The notes beneath the pieces were generated by a model. The model had not been told where the DNA came from. It searched no databases and saw only the letters and a list, made by a program, of their open reading frames with translations. Made by a program: the position numbers and the translations under genes. Of a stretch of DNA of 64,000 nt, positions 47,179 to 58,830 are shown piece after piece (position 1 is the stretch's first letter; each line of letters opens with the position of its first letter). The stretch comes from Planococcus citri (taxonomy: Eukaryota > Arthropoda > Insecta > Hemiptera > Pseudococcidae), in contig NC_088680.1 of NCBI RefSeq assembly GCF_950023065.1, forward strand, positions 66,873,350 to 66,937,349, given 5' to 3'.

Positions 47179-48264
47179 TGTAGGGGGAGATTATGCACTG
47201 TGTGATGAGTAAAGCATGTGAACCCTATTTGAGAAGGTTATTCACGTCAGTCTCAAATAGGAATTAATTTAGCCCTATTCCTGGGTTCTAATCAGGGAAC
47301 TAATTAATTATAAATCTCACCTTCCACTACCAGGACCCCCTCGGACCAGAGAGTTCCACCTTGGGGTCCAGCCCTATATACGAGAGTGGGTATGAGTCAG
47401 GATAATAATTAATACTTCGTAAATGAATTTACTCACTATTACCTATCACCTAAGTGAGGGACCCACCCCAGGTATAGTCACAGGACGAATTTAGATAAGT
47501 GTAGGATCGTATGTATGAACATAAATAGAAACACAAATGAACTTCAAAACTGTTTGTAATTATTTCATCACGTAGAGAAAAGATCAACATTCGTTGGTAT
47601 CTCAAGAAACATAATTACAATTGAAGTTATAACAAGAATTACTACATTCATAGCCTATTCTTGTGGATTTGGGGAAAAGAAAGTATTTGTAATAAAAACT
47701 AAGAAAATAAAGGATAAATACCTTGGATTGGGGGCAGACAATATAATTACCAGTCCAACACTCGAAAAGTAATTAAAAATTGCTGTTTAGTGTTGTAATG
47801 GTATGTACTTCCGGATTAGTACACACCTTGTCTAGCTCAATTAATTAGAATTAATAGGAAATAATCCGAGCCAGTGGAAAAATAGTCCCTATGAGCATCA
47901 TCTCTGTGCTAGTTTCTCTTCATTGGAATCAATAGAATCAATGCACGAGAACATAGACCTCACCTTCCCATGGCAGTCCAAGCTTGTAATCTTGGAGCTG
48001 ACCAGGTCAGGTGGCAGTAGAATGAATACTGAAGTTCTGAGAAACTAGCTTTAGAGAGCTTAGAGTAAAAGATGATTCTGGGACTGGCTGCGGATGCAGC
48101 GGATGCGCGCGTTGCTGCGCTGCTATTGGCTGGATATTATGTCATATTATGATGCAAAGCCACCCCAAATAGATAAGATCGCGGACAGATCGCGGCTCGG
48201 ATATTAATGTCAGGTTGGGTAATTTAAGGATGCTTTTTATCCCAGTAATGTGATAGGAAAAGCA
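47179..48264 (-). mobile_element. Candidate LTR (minus orientation) at the edge of an inserted segment
   Basis: On the minus strand this block runs TG...CA, starting TGCTTTTCC at 48264 and ending CCCCCTACA at 47179. It is preceded by a polypurine tract AGAGGGAGAAAAA (48268-48280, three bases away). It has a TATATAG box (plus 47374-47380) about 195 bp before its 3' end, as expected for U3 followed by R-U5. It interrupts the third 415-bp repeat copy. Against it: no AATAAA in the putative R region, no second LTR in the window, and no reverse transcriptase or integrase found. A different element end is possible. Confidence 0.4.
47223..47262. other. Perfect stem-loop, 11-bp stem
   Basis: CCTATTTGAGA is followed 16 nt later by its exact reverse complement TCTCAAATAGG. 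It lies close to the end of the LTR candidate, where hairpins can assist transcript 3' end formation. A smaller CCTG/CAGG hairpin follows directly. Confidence 0.75.
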
Positions 48265-50928
48265 TGATTTTTCTCCCTCTACATATGCCCCGATTTAGGT
48301 GACAAATGTAGCGAGGGTGGAATATGGTACGTAAATCCAAAAGAAGCGGGAGAAACGAATCAATAGAATCAATAAATGTGAATATCCAACAATATGACAT
48401 ATATCCAGCGCCCACTGCCCCGATTTATGTAGTATATTGTAGTGAGCTTTAATTGTGCACCGGAAGTACTTGAATTAATAATCAGCCCTAAAAGGTCAGG
48501 GTAAGGAAAGATAAAAGAAAAGAACATGGAAAATTATCCACAAGAGTACAAAAGAAAATACAAAGTAAATGATACATAAAGAAAATTACATCTTAAAAGT
48601 AAGTGCGAAAATAGAAAAGTACATAAAATAATGTATAAAGTAATTACGTAATACTATAAAATGTGAAAATGTATAAAAAGGTTACAGATTGTAAAGAAAA
48701 ATGAAAAACTTCAAAAATGACATATAAAAACATGGACATCTGTCCAAAAAAATTTAGGTAGGTATTAGATGAAAATATTCAAGTATATACATACCACACT
48801 ACTGTGTATTGGAAATCTCATAATAATAATTGAATTCCTTTTCATGTTGCATGAATATGAAATAATGCGTGCCAATCAGATGTGGTAACTTGACAATGTT
48901 TACGTATTTATGACCATGCAATTCTACCTAAATTTTGAAAATGGATTGCATCCTATCTTGATAAATATCTGTCTGGAATGTTGCGTCAGTAATGGAACAT
49001 CCATTGATTCCGCTTCAGTGTTAATATGCTTCGAATTGATTGATGATAGGTAAATTTGAAATAGAATTGAATGTGTGAAATACTGAATTTATTGTGGATC
49101 ATTAATTGGAATTATTTGTTCCACATGGGAGCTTGCAATAATAAATATTCCATGGTAATGCTCAATAGTTCGATAAATTCATTTTAAAGTATCCAGTCAT
49201 ATTATTGAGATGACGTCAAAAATCTTCAGTACCGTAGCTCTTGCATGGAAAAACATAAGTCATTTTATAGCCTGGAACTCCTGAAGTTACTTCAACCCTG
49301 GAAATTATCTTGTCCAATATTAACTACGGCGAACCAAGTTTAAGGTCTGAAAACTACAGTGAATTAATTCCAGCTCGAGTGTGGGTACTCGTGATCGCAT
49401 AAATACGGCAAAAAAAGGTTTACGTCATTAATTCCAGTATTCTTGTTTTGAGAATATCTAAATGGATGGAATACTACTCACTAATGAATGGACTGGGCAT
49501 TCCGAAGTCGAATTTAATAAATCAATAATTGCGAGTTGAACACATTTTCTTCAAATTGAAGTTTAACCAAAGCATCAATCAATTCTTCAATTGTGAATTT
49601 TATCGCCACATTCATACGAACAATTATGGAATAAGTGGGTCCGTTAACGCTTCGAAGAGGAATTTTGCATAATAATAAATGCGCATAAGAGAATTCAGCC
49701 TTAAAATTCACTGGTGAATATTGGCGGTGCTGATTTTAAGAACCACTGAATTCATCTAACTGGAGTTAATGCTTCCCCTTGGAAAAATAAAATTTCTTCA
49801 GATTAAATATAGGTACATTTTTTTTTTTTAAATTTCAAATTTCATCTAATACAAGTATTGTCCAGTGGGTATCCGCAATAGTTTCATCTCAACTCTTGAT
49901 TAAATCACCAAAGTAGAAAATAAAATAATACAGAAATTAAAAATAAATACTGCTGCGAAAATAATAATTGATGAACTAGTTAGGAATATCAAAGAAATAA
50001 TAAACTGTGGAAGCTTGTAAAAATGAGATTAAAAATCTTAAATCAGCTATTGTTAATTACGTAAATATCTGTTGACGAAAAAATAAAAATATCTGGTGTA
50101 ATATCTTGAGTTACGAGAGGTGAAAATCAAAAATCAGGATAAAGAAAATATCTTCTGGACCGCTGAAAGTATGCTATTGACCTTCTGGCATTCCCTTGTA
50201 AGTAGAAGATGACTTCAATAGCACGTTGCGATAAATAAATAACCCTCTTCTTTTTTTTTTAAAGATGCCGAACAGTTCAAACTAATTTACAGGAGTGCTC
50301 AACATTGAATCATCATGACACATTATGTGAAGTAAGTATTCGATTTAATTAAATGAAATAATCGAATCATGATACTTCGTAAATTGAATAAATTTTTGAT
50401 GTTCGCAGGTTTATTGCTAGTGCATTGCCAGTGATGGAATGAAATGCGTGACAAATAATTTTTTATCTGATAATGGTCGCTCAGGAGCAGAATGAAATCA
50501 ATTGGAACTCACTTCCGTCAGTTCATGATGGTCAATAGGTCAATTACGGGCTCCATTTCGAGGTCTAGTTATTTCATCTGTCCTCGAGGTAGGTAGGGTA
50601 TTTTTTCATCAAAGGTGTTTAATTGATTATCAATTCCTGATATACCTCCGGCCAGCTCGTTTTTCATTTAAATTAACCGACTCAATTTGTGAATTGAGTT
50701 TGAGCACTCTGACAAATAGATTTGGAATCAATTCAGTTCATCAAATTTTGTCTTTTTTATGTCGTCACAATTTACGTCAGAGTCATTACAGGAAGGAATG
50801 AGGATGGAATAAATCATTCCTTTAAAAGGTTTGTAGTAATTTATAGAATTAATAATAGCATAATTTCCAGATAGGTACGACATTAACTAGAACTGCTTTA
50901 TTTTCCTTATTTGTTTTATTCTTTCAGA

Positions 50929-51112
50929 TGTAGATGCGGTATGTCGTTCATCATCCATGGCTATGAATTAGATAGGTTCTATATCCAGGAACGAGTGATG
51001 GTAATAATGTTCGCATCATCATCTGAATTTGACTCCATTATGGGAAAAGTCAATTCTGGTAGAATCATCACTGGAAAGTTGCAGTCGCCGGTGATAAACT
51101 GAAAGTCAAAGG
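50929..51112 (+). other. Exon-like island with good splice borders
   Basis: Flanked by an acceptor (TTATTCTTTCAG) and a strong donor (AAAG then GTAAGT). One frame is open for 57 codons (CRCGMSFIIHGYELDRFYIQ and onward) but hits TGA 12 nt before the donor, so the coding reading and the donor do not fit one simple exon. It may be a chance event, a non-coding exon, or a last coding exon with a spliced 3' UTR. Confidence 0.25.
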
Positions 51113-52302
51113 TAAGTTCTTAAAAATCTTTTAGCCAGCTCTCTTGATTATCCAGGTATGTTTTAATCGATATATAGGAAGTTTTAGAAAATAACAACGA
51201 TATCAGATAGTTGAGTCGTACATCAACTAATAGCTAGTGGCATTTCCTCCAATCAAAACAAATTTGGTCATCGATAGTTTACTCTTATGCTGTATTAGCA
51301 TTAGTTAATATAAATTCTCTCCGTTGAGCTGGATGGAATGTTGATATAAGTCGTAATACTGGTTTACTGGATACTTTATTTAATTATATCCTGGAAGAGT
51401 TTAAAATCATCGAATTCACTGCTGGATCCTGTTTTGAAATTGATTTTTTTTTTTTTTTATTACGAAAAACTCACGAAATTGACAAAATATTCCAAATTTC
51501 TTTTCGAATTAATGAACTTCTCCTTTAGGGTAGGAAAATCGTGGTATTCTGGAATATATTTGAAATCTCGACGAGTAATCTTTTAAATCAAATCCAGGAA
51601 TCATCACTTCAATTCTTGAAAAAGTGGTCGAAGTAAATCAGAAATGGTTTTAGCCAGAACAAATAATAAATAATCCAATATAGAATTGCATAATAAGACA
51701 TCTGGAATCGCCGATTGATCGAATACATGCTCAAATTACGTGACTTCCTGAAGGTGTCCGAAATTATTGAATTTATGGATTTTCTATTTATTTCATTTAA
51801 CTCCAATTATTCACCCTTACTGAGATTGTTGAGCCTTCAAAATTTCTTCTTTGACGATGGAGCTTCTTTAATAAATTTATTGAACAAATCTTTCTGTTGT
51901 GCAGACTGATGAATTCTATTACGTAGGATCGATTTCTAAAAGCGCAGCATCGATTCGTTATGTAATCGCTTAGGATGGTGAAAATCAAAAACGTTGGAGA
52001 TTGGCAAATGTTGATTAATTGCCAATGGCGTGTCTTAATAATGGGTTTTATTCGTACCGATTTTGACCAGCGTGAGATATAACACATATGGCCCATCTCA
52101 TGTCAGGTACTTTTTCTCCAACTGTACAGGATCCTTGACCCCATTAATCAAATAAATTCCATCGGAAGATGTGCATATATAATTTCGGTGTAAGGTTCAA
52201 AAATTAACTTCAAATATGGCTGAACAATTGTATGGGTCAATCCAGAGTTGATTGTAGATGGTCATGTGTAATCAATTTATGCAATTTACGTGGATTATGT
52301 CT

Positions 52303-52548
52303 GAATCGGTGTTCGCCTAGTCTCCAATAAATCTTCCAGGAAGTCTTCCATATTTATTAATATTGTTTTCGGAAAACAGGAGGGAGGTTTTGGCGGTTGT
52401 TTAGGGGCTGTTTTTGCCCCAGTGACTGCGTTCGTAGCACCATTAATGCCTGGCGTTGCAATATTTCCACTCTGGGCATTACTTCCTGTATTTCTATATT
52501 TGCTGAATAAAGTTTTATCACGTAAACTTCTGTACCGATGTAATAGTT
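52303..52548 (+). other. Coding-like fragment for a hydrophobic Gly/Ala/Pro-rich segment
   Basis: An open frame of about 80 codons without an early ATG encodes GGFGGCLGAVFAPVTAFVAP, then a Leu/Phe/Pro-rich membrane-like stretch and a basic tail before TAA. A possible acceptor (AAATCTTCCAG) lies at 52340. The composition looks like a real membrane protein piece, but I cannot assign a family. Confidence 0.25.
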
Positions 52549-54031
52549 AATTAATCTTAAAATTATCCTGAATTTATTCCGGTCGTGTTAATAATTAATC
52601 TATAATTCTACTTAATGTTTTTCAGGATTCAGGAAATTAATAAACTCGGAATTCATTCCTGCGCATATTTCACAGTAAAAGCTCTTCTTCTCTTCAAAAA
52701 TGGTTGAATTCCAAGTTGTTATAAGGATTGAGTTCGTAAAAAACATAGTTACAACCCTTTGGAATGATAAAAAGGTAGGTATCTTTAATGAATGACTACC
52801 AAATTTTGAAGGAGAAATAATTGCGTCTTTTACTATTTCAGCTAAATCCAGTGTGCAGGTTTTCCAGTTGAACGCAATAAAGAAAAAATAATAAACGCCA
52901 GTGACTTTGAATGAAAATATCTGTTGTAACTCCGCAAATATCAAACAAAACCAAATTACGGAACAACTCCGATTGAAGCTACCTACATCAAGCGAATAAA
53001 TGGTAAGTGAGTAATAGTATGAGATAATGTGGCAATGCCCCAGCTCAGTATTTATGAACAAACAATAATCGGATAAATAGGCAATCAATTACCATAACTA
53101 ATATGTTCGTGTGGAATAACATTTGATAAATATAATAGCTGAGTAATACTTATATCACACGATTGATGGTAATCTTACGACGATTGAATAGGAAGGACTT
53201 CCTCAATATTCACCACAGTAATAAACATTTAAAATAATCTTCGCTTGAACGGAAAACAATTGAGTCGTTCAATTTTTCTCGAATCGGTGGTCGAATAATC
53301 ATTAACTTTGATCAGACGTGTACGAAGTGGATATTGAGTTGGAATAATCAAATTCTGAATACACTCTCAGGCAGTAAGTGTTCATTAACTGGATAACTGA
53401 ATGCATTCAACTGGAATATTTCAATCAATCATTCCTTTGGTTCTATATCTGCAATACTAATTATTCAAATGGTGGACTTGACGAAAACAAATGCGATCTG
53501 GAAATGAGTTTTTGTCAACAAGGAGGTCGCCGGAAGGTGTATTTATCGTGATGTAATATATTGATCAATTTGATTGATGTTATACTGAACACCATCCCAA
53601 ACCTTTGGAACAAATTCATAATCGTAATAAATGAATGCAGTTGCATTTTCGCTTTTCAGCCTTTAGCTTCGTCACTTTGAATTAATTACCCAAAATAATA
53701 AACGATATTTACACTCAATAGGGAGTTGACTCGAATATTCCGTTGGATGATAAATAGTCCAATTTCCTGCAAATGAAAAGTAATCTGTTTCGATCGGAAT
53801 GTAATAACGACTGAGCAAATATCATCAGAAAATACAAAAGAAGAACGTTCCTACCCGATGTATATTTGTAAAAATAGGCATCCCGGACAATCGTATCAAA
53901 TCATGCACAAGTGATTACGGATGCCCCAAATTAATGGAAACATCAAGGAACTGTGAGAACGAATAAAGCAGGAATAAAAAAAAAAAAAAAAAAAAACTAA
54001 ATGAAATCACCATATTATCGAGGTGGAAAAT

Positions 54032-54278
54032 AATGAGTAGTTCTTTCTGGTGTTATTTCTATAACTGTTCGAGTACCTATTTAACCACCAAGTTGAGCCG
54101 GTATCACGCAAGTAGGTAAATATTTTCACTTGACAGCTAATTGATCGAAATTTAATACCTAAATTAATAATTTCAGATTCCAGGAGAAGCGGTTTTATAA
54201 GGACAAAAGAGCTCCGATTTCTGTCTACATTTCTTTGGGCTGGAATGTGTTTAACTGCATTGCAATGGAATCTTGAAG
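54032..54278 (+). other. Possible small two-exon gene (58 codons)
   Basis: ATG at 54035 opens a frame to a donor (AGTAG then GTAAAT) near 54115. An acceptor (AATTTCAG) at 54176 joins in phase and continues to TGA, reading MSSSFWCYFYNC at the start and ending NCIAMES. A third frame of the second exon is also open to a donor at 54279. No domain is recognised; chance is a serious alternative. Confidence 0.2.
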
Positions 54279-57200
54279 GTACAATTCTTTCTCAATATCC
54301 GATAATTTTAGTCTTAGTTGGTGATTCAGAACTTCTGCTCGTTCTTTCGAGTACATTAGTACCTATATGTATAATTGATTTATTTAATTCTTGCATAAAT
54401 TTGAGCGCAGTCTGCTCATAACGACATAGTTCAATATTTTTAAATTGAAGAAATTAAGTAGTAACTTCGTGAGTAGCTTTGTCTTGTCGAGCAACAAATA
54501 CTTCCGTCGTATGGTTAATAATTTCTGGATAGTCTTTAATTTCACCATAATCAATCAATGTCTGCTATGTAAAATCACAAATATGGTTCAGAGGTGATAA
54601 GATTTCTTTCTTTATTTGATTTCCGGTGTTATTAGGGAAGTAATTCGATTTTTTATCAATATCTTCAAACCCATTTCTAATTATAGCCAATTTTATTCCA
54701 AGAGTTGATTTTCTAGGAATTCAGCAAACAAGAGTGCAGGTTCAATGATTACGTGTATTGGGCATAATATAGAAATAATCACGTCATCCAGAAATTGCAA
54801 TCACTGCCTATAATTCGGACTTTGGTCGTAACCACAAAAATAATGCCACGATACGCTATCTTCCTTCATTGACAAGAATCGTAATCACTTGATCGATGTA
54901 TTTTTTCGCACAATCAATATCAATTCATTTGGGTATGACCTCTATCTTCAAATTCCAAACCGACAACAGAATAAATAAAAAGTTCGATCACATAAATAAC
55001 GCATAGATTTGATGAATCAATAAGTAGGCGAGTTGGTACATATTTTTACAGTGGTAGATGGTAATCTGCGCTCGTGTAATTTTCATCGCTGTAAATATTC
55101 GTTGAGAGCGTAATTGAATTCTATGCATAGGTAATCAATAAATTTCTGACTTTCAATTTTTAGTACTGAATCAATATTTACGTAAATTCTGTTGACACAT
55201 GCTGAGTTATATCCTATTATTTTGTACTCATGAGCTGGAAACGAAGACATTATTGTTCAGCATTAAGTATTGAGTAATTCGCTCTGCTCCTGGGGCGGTG
55301 ACGGTTTTGTATGTTATTTCCTATTAACTCCTCAGACTGCTCATAAATATCGGTGAAAAAATATGTTCTGAACAATTTGGATCAAAAATGACAGAATTGG
55401 CATTGTTACGTATGCTAGTTTTCCACATTGGAAATGTCATTCAAATTCTGTATTTCATAATCAAGGAAGAATAAAATAGTTTGGCATGGAATCAGAATTA
55501 ACATAGGTAGAATTGAAGAATCGAGTAAGCTATAGGGCGATTCTGCGTATTTTTCTTGCAGTGAGAAATCATTTTTTCCTAAAAAGAAATCAATTTTTTC
55601 TTGTTCTTGCTGGAGATGGAAAATTCTGTTTTAAATCTCTGTATATCCTTATGTAGTTCGCGTTGATAAATATTTTATTTGTCCGAACTGCACCATAGAG
55701 TAGGCATCCAAAATCAAATATTAGGAATTAAATTCCGTTCGTTGTAATGCCGCCTATTATTCCATACTCTGTCACCAAATTCGTCGTGATACGTATAATA
55801 ATCTTCATTAATCATTATTGTTGTCAGTTGTTGCTTTCCAATCTTTCGAGTCGTAGTTTTGAATAAATTGTCCAGAACAATAATGATACTGATGTTAAAA
55901 TATGAGAATTCCGCTTGATTGTGCACAAAGCTGGAAAGTATGCAGAAAATGGATCTAATAATACAATATTTGAAACAATTGCGTCATTCTTCGTCTCAAT
56001 ATGTTCAGTCTCCTAAATCGAACGAATTTTCAAGCGGAAGTGCAAAGATTGGTATGTGTCCCATTCCAGGAATTCGAAATTCAAATTGAGGAAACGAAGC
56101 ATTATCAACGAAACAATTCTTTCTAAAGTCCGCAAGTGATTTCGTGTTTTTTCACTTTGGGTTCTGTGCAACATTTGAAATAATACCATTTTAAATGAAT
56201 TAGAACAAATTCTCTCAAATAAGTTTCGTTTAGGGATCGGATGAATTACTTTCTCTTCAAACTGTTATATGACCAAAATAATGCACTCAGGATACCCTTT
56301 TGATACATATGCTTCGTTGTACTTCGTTCTAATTTGTTAGATGCACTCTGTAATTGAGAGTACCAGAAATTCACAGCTCGAAGTCCAATCCTTGAATCGC
56401 ATAATATTTCAGGAATACTTGCGGAATTGAATTGCTCGATGAGTTCAATCAAGTATAATATTCCCAGTAATAAATCAATTAGAACGAATGAAATTCGTCA
56501 GGGGTAAATGTGTCCGGAGTGTAATTTACATTAATAAAATAATAACGATATTTTTATCTATTTTTTCTATTGAAAGGTACTGATAGGTAAAATAAGAAAC
56601 AATGGCATAACAGTAGGTGCCTATTTACTACAATGTGTGACAGTAGGTAACTATAATCGCAAATATTTAAGCCAATAAGGGCGAAGTAATACTTATTCAT
56701 CTCTCCAAATGCGATGATTTCCATGTAGGAAATATTCTTTCCATAGTAGTGGTAATATTTAGTCAAATCAATAACGTCGATAACATGTAATTAATGATTA
56801 ACAAATCGCCTAAGTCGAAATTATAGGATTCAAAATTTTGAAGAGTGAATTCGAATCAACATCTTAGAACAAATAGGCAGCAGTAGAGATGTAGGTTTGA
56901 ACAAATCGAGAGTAAAAATTTAACATTGAATCTTCTGTTCATCTGCTCGTTTGATTTTGACCAAATTATCACGCCGCGAGAGGGGTATGCTGTCGTATTT
57001 GGAGAATTCGGATCATTAATTGCGGCTGCGAATACATTATATTTCGACCATGGCGTTTAGATGTCCGATCTTTATCGATTTTTCATTGATAGGATGTCTG
57101 TATTCTTCCACACCGGATGATGAGTGCTATTTATGGTTCATGTGTTCTTTCTTGAATGTAATTGGCGGTGAAAAAATCTGTGACCATTCATGAAAAATGA

Positions 57201-57578
57201 TAATAAGGGCACTTGTAACCAATGCATCGGATAATTATCATACAGTACTCGCGATATCGCGAAGGGTAGAGAATGAACCAATATTGATCTCAATAAAAGT
57301 ATAGGTACGTGTAATGCACTTTCTATTCGGCCTATAATTACACAGCAAGCCGCAAACGTAAGGTAGTGATGTGGTATTAGAAGCATATCATATAGGGAAA
57401 ATAACGATCTAATACATATCTGCGACACATTGTAAAAAAGGTGTCAAAATATTCCACAGTAATCTTATCTTAATACTGGTGTCTGGGCCAGGTATGAGTA
57501 TTTCACTCGAATAAGTACAAAAAATAAAAACTTCGTGAAAATAATAATTCTTCTGTCTATTTTTTTTTTTTTTAATTA

Positions 57579-57584
57579 TTTATT
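57579..57584 (-). terminator. AATAAA after the 406-aa ORF, followed by A tract
   Basis: On the minus strand the ORF stop is followed by a 12-A run (57591-57602), AATAAATAATT, and then a 14-A run (57560-57573). The arrangement resembles the copied poly(A) tail of a retroposed transcript. Confidence 0.55.
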
Positions 57585-57609
57585 TGTCTATTTTTTTTTT
57601 TTAATTATG

Positions 57610-58830
57610 CTATCCAAAACCAATTTTACCCTTCTCATCACATGAATTGCAATCTTCACGAATTCTTCTGATTTTTGAAAGTGAGAGACGACTAGTTCTT
57701 TCTCCCTTTTGGATATTATCTGGATATCTTCCGTGAGCATTGTAGAAATAAAGACTATGAACAGCGTCAATAAGTTCGTTTACCGTTTTTTCGGTATTCT
57801 GGGTAGCGTGTGTAATATTATCCCAGTCTTCATGAAAGCTGTTCAGCACTCCATCGAATGCAACTAATTTCCGATCAAATTTATGAAATTCATCAGTCAA
57901 ATATCCTCTCAGGTTGGTCTGATCCTCGACACGATTTTCATGAATAGTAAAATAGACGTCTTCGAAGTCTCCCCTGGTTGTTGAAATCGCAGATTCAACT
58001 TCTTTGATTCGTCCTTGAATTGATCGAGTTTTCATTTTTTGACCATCTTTTTCTTCTTTCACCCAATCAACAATTTCATCAGCATGGTTGATTGATAATC
58101 GAGCATCATCAGGAATGATATATTCTTCCACCTCTGATTCTTCAAATGGACTATCGTAATCAATCGGATCGAAACAATATGTTCGTTCTTCTTCCTGATG
58201 AACTTCATTATTTTGCTCAGGGAATTCCTCTTGATCATTCCTTCGTGCATTTTCAATATTTGGCGACTGTTGTGGAATCAGAGTACTCACTCTTCGTCTT
58301 CCGATTGCTAGAGGCGGAAGGTTGTCGCTAAATTCAGGAATCGAGTGAAATAGTTTTTCCCAATAATATGAAGATGGTGCTTCTGCTAAATATCTTTCCA
58401 TTGTTTCAATTTCTTCATTGCTTGTTTTGTTTGAAGAAAGATTTTCATTTAGTTGATTAGGTTCGACAGATGGTATTAAAATAAGTGACGAGTCTTTAAT
58501 GGAAATATTTGGCTCACCAGCTAAGCCATCCGAAAATAAATACTGAACATTATTTGTTCCTTCTTTGTTCGAAGTTGCAGGGCTTTCATCAACTGAACGA
58601 ACTAATGTAGGTAGTAGCTTTGAAGAACTCTCATTTGAAGAAATACACTGCCCCATGCTATGAATTGCAGGGTCTAAATTAGAATTTTGGCCAGCATAGG
58701 CGCATGTCCCAATTTGAGGAGTATCTCGCTGCTGAGTTCGAGATTGTGCAGCTGAGCAAAAAGATCGTATAGGTTTCGAGTTGATAGTTTTATTACCTCC
58801 TCGGCTGCGTCCTTTACTGCCTTTATTCAT
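57610..58830 (-). CDS. Orphan intronless ORF, 406 aa, unknown function
   Basis: By far the longest ORF of the segment right of 47 kb, too long to expect by chance in DNA this AT-rich. I do not recognise it. Visible layout: basic Gly/Ser N-terminus (MNKGSKGRSRGG); long Ser/Asn/Gln-rich, probably disordered part to about 150; aromatic patch SSYYWEKLFHSIPEF near 153; strongly acidic stretch at about 195-245 (QEEER, FEESEVEEYIIPDD); helical, coiled-coil-prone region at about 255-365 with evenly spaced hydrophobics; basic tail (SLSKIRRIRED) with a single CNSC pair. No zinc knuckle, protease or polymerase motif. It ends close to AATAAA and A tracts, suggesting a retrocopy or the first ORF of a retroelement. 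It has the same orientation as the LTR candidate 9 kb away. The ATG at 58830 is the first in frame. Confidence 0.7.
   Translation of the reverse strand: MNKGSKGRSRGGNKTINSKPIRSFCSAAQSRTQQRDTPQIGTCAYAGQNSNLDPAIHSMGQCISSNESSSKLLPTLVRSVDESPATSNKEGTNNVQYLFSDGLAGEPNISIKDSSLILIPSVEPNQLNENLSSNKTSNEEIETMERYLAEAPSSYYWEKLFHSIPEFSDNLPPLAIGRRRVSTLIPQQSPNIENARRNDQEEFPEQNNEVHQEEERTYCFDPIDYDSPFEESEVEEYIIPDDARLSINHADEIVDWVKEEKDGQKMKTRSIQGRIKEVESAISTTRGDFEDVYFTIHENRVEDQTNLRGYLTDEFHKFDRKLVAFDGVLNSFHEDWDNITHATQNTEKTVNELIDAVHSLYFYNAHGRYPDNIQKGERTSRLSLSKIRRIREDCNSCDEKGKIGFG

Larger units (their letters stand above)
48265..57575. other. Long segment of distinct composition with no confirmed gene
   Basis: Rich in AATT, GAATTAAT and TGAATT words and poor in the T runs that mark DNA to the left. 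No ORF exceeds 158 codons. A few islands have exon-like borders: 50929-51112, about 52330-52548, 54032-54278. An A19 run lies at 53979-53997. Two related pieces with CCCCGATTTA occur at about 48292 and 48419. I recognise no polymerase, integrase or capsid domain. Confidence 0.45.

Noticed and set aside
52612..53088. 158-codon minus-strand ORF
   Set aside because: The second longest ORF in the right-hand segment, but aromatic and AT-biased in composition, with no domain or polyadenylation context; chance is plausible in this base composition.
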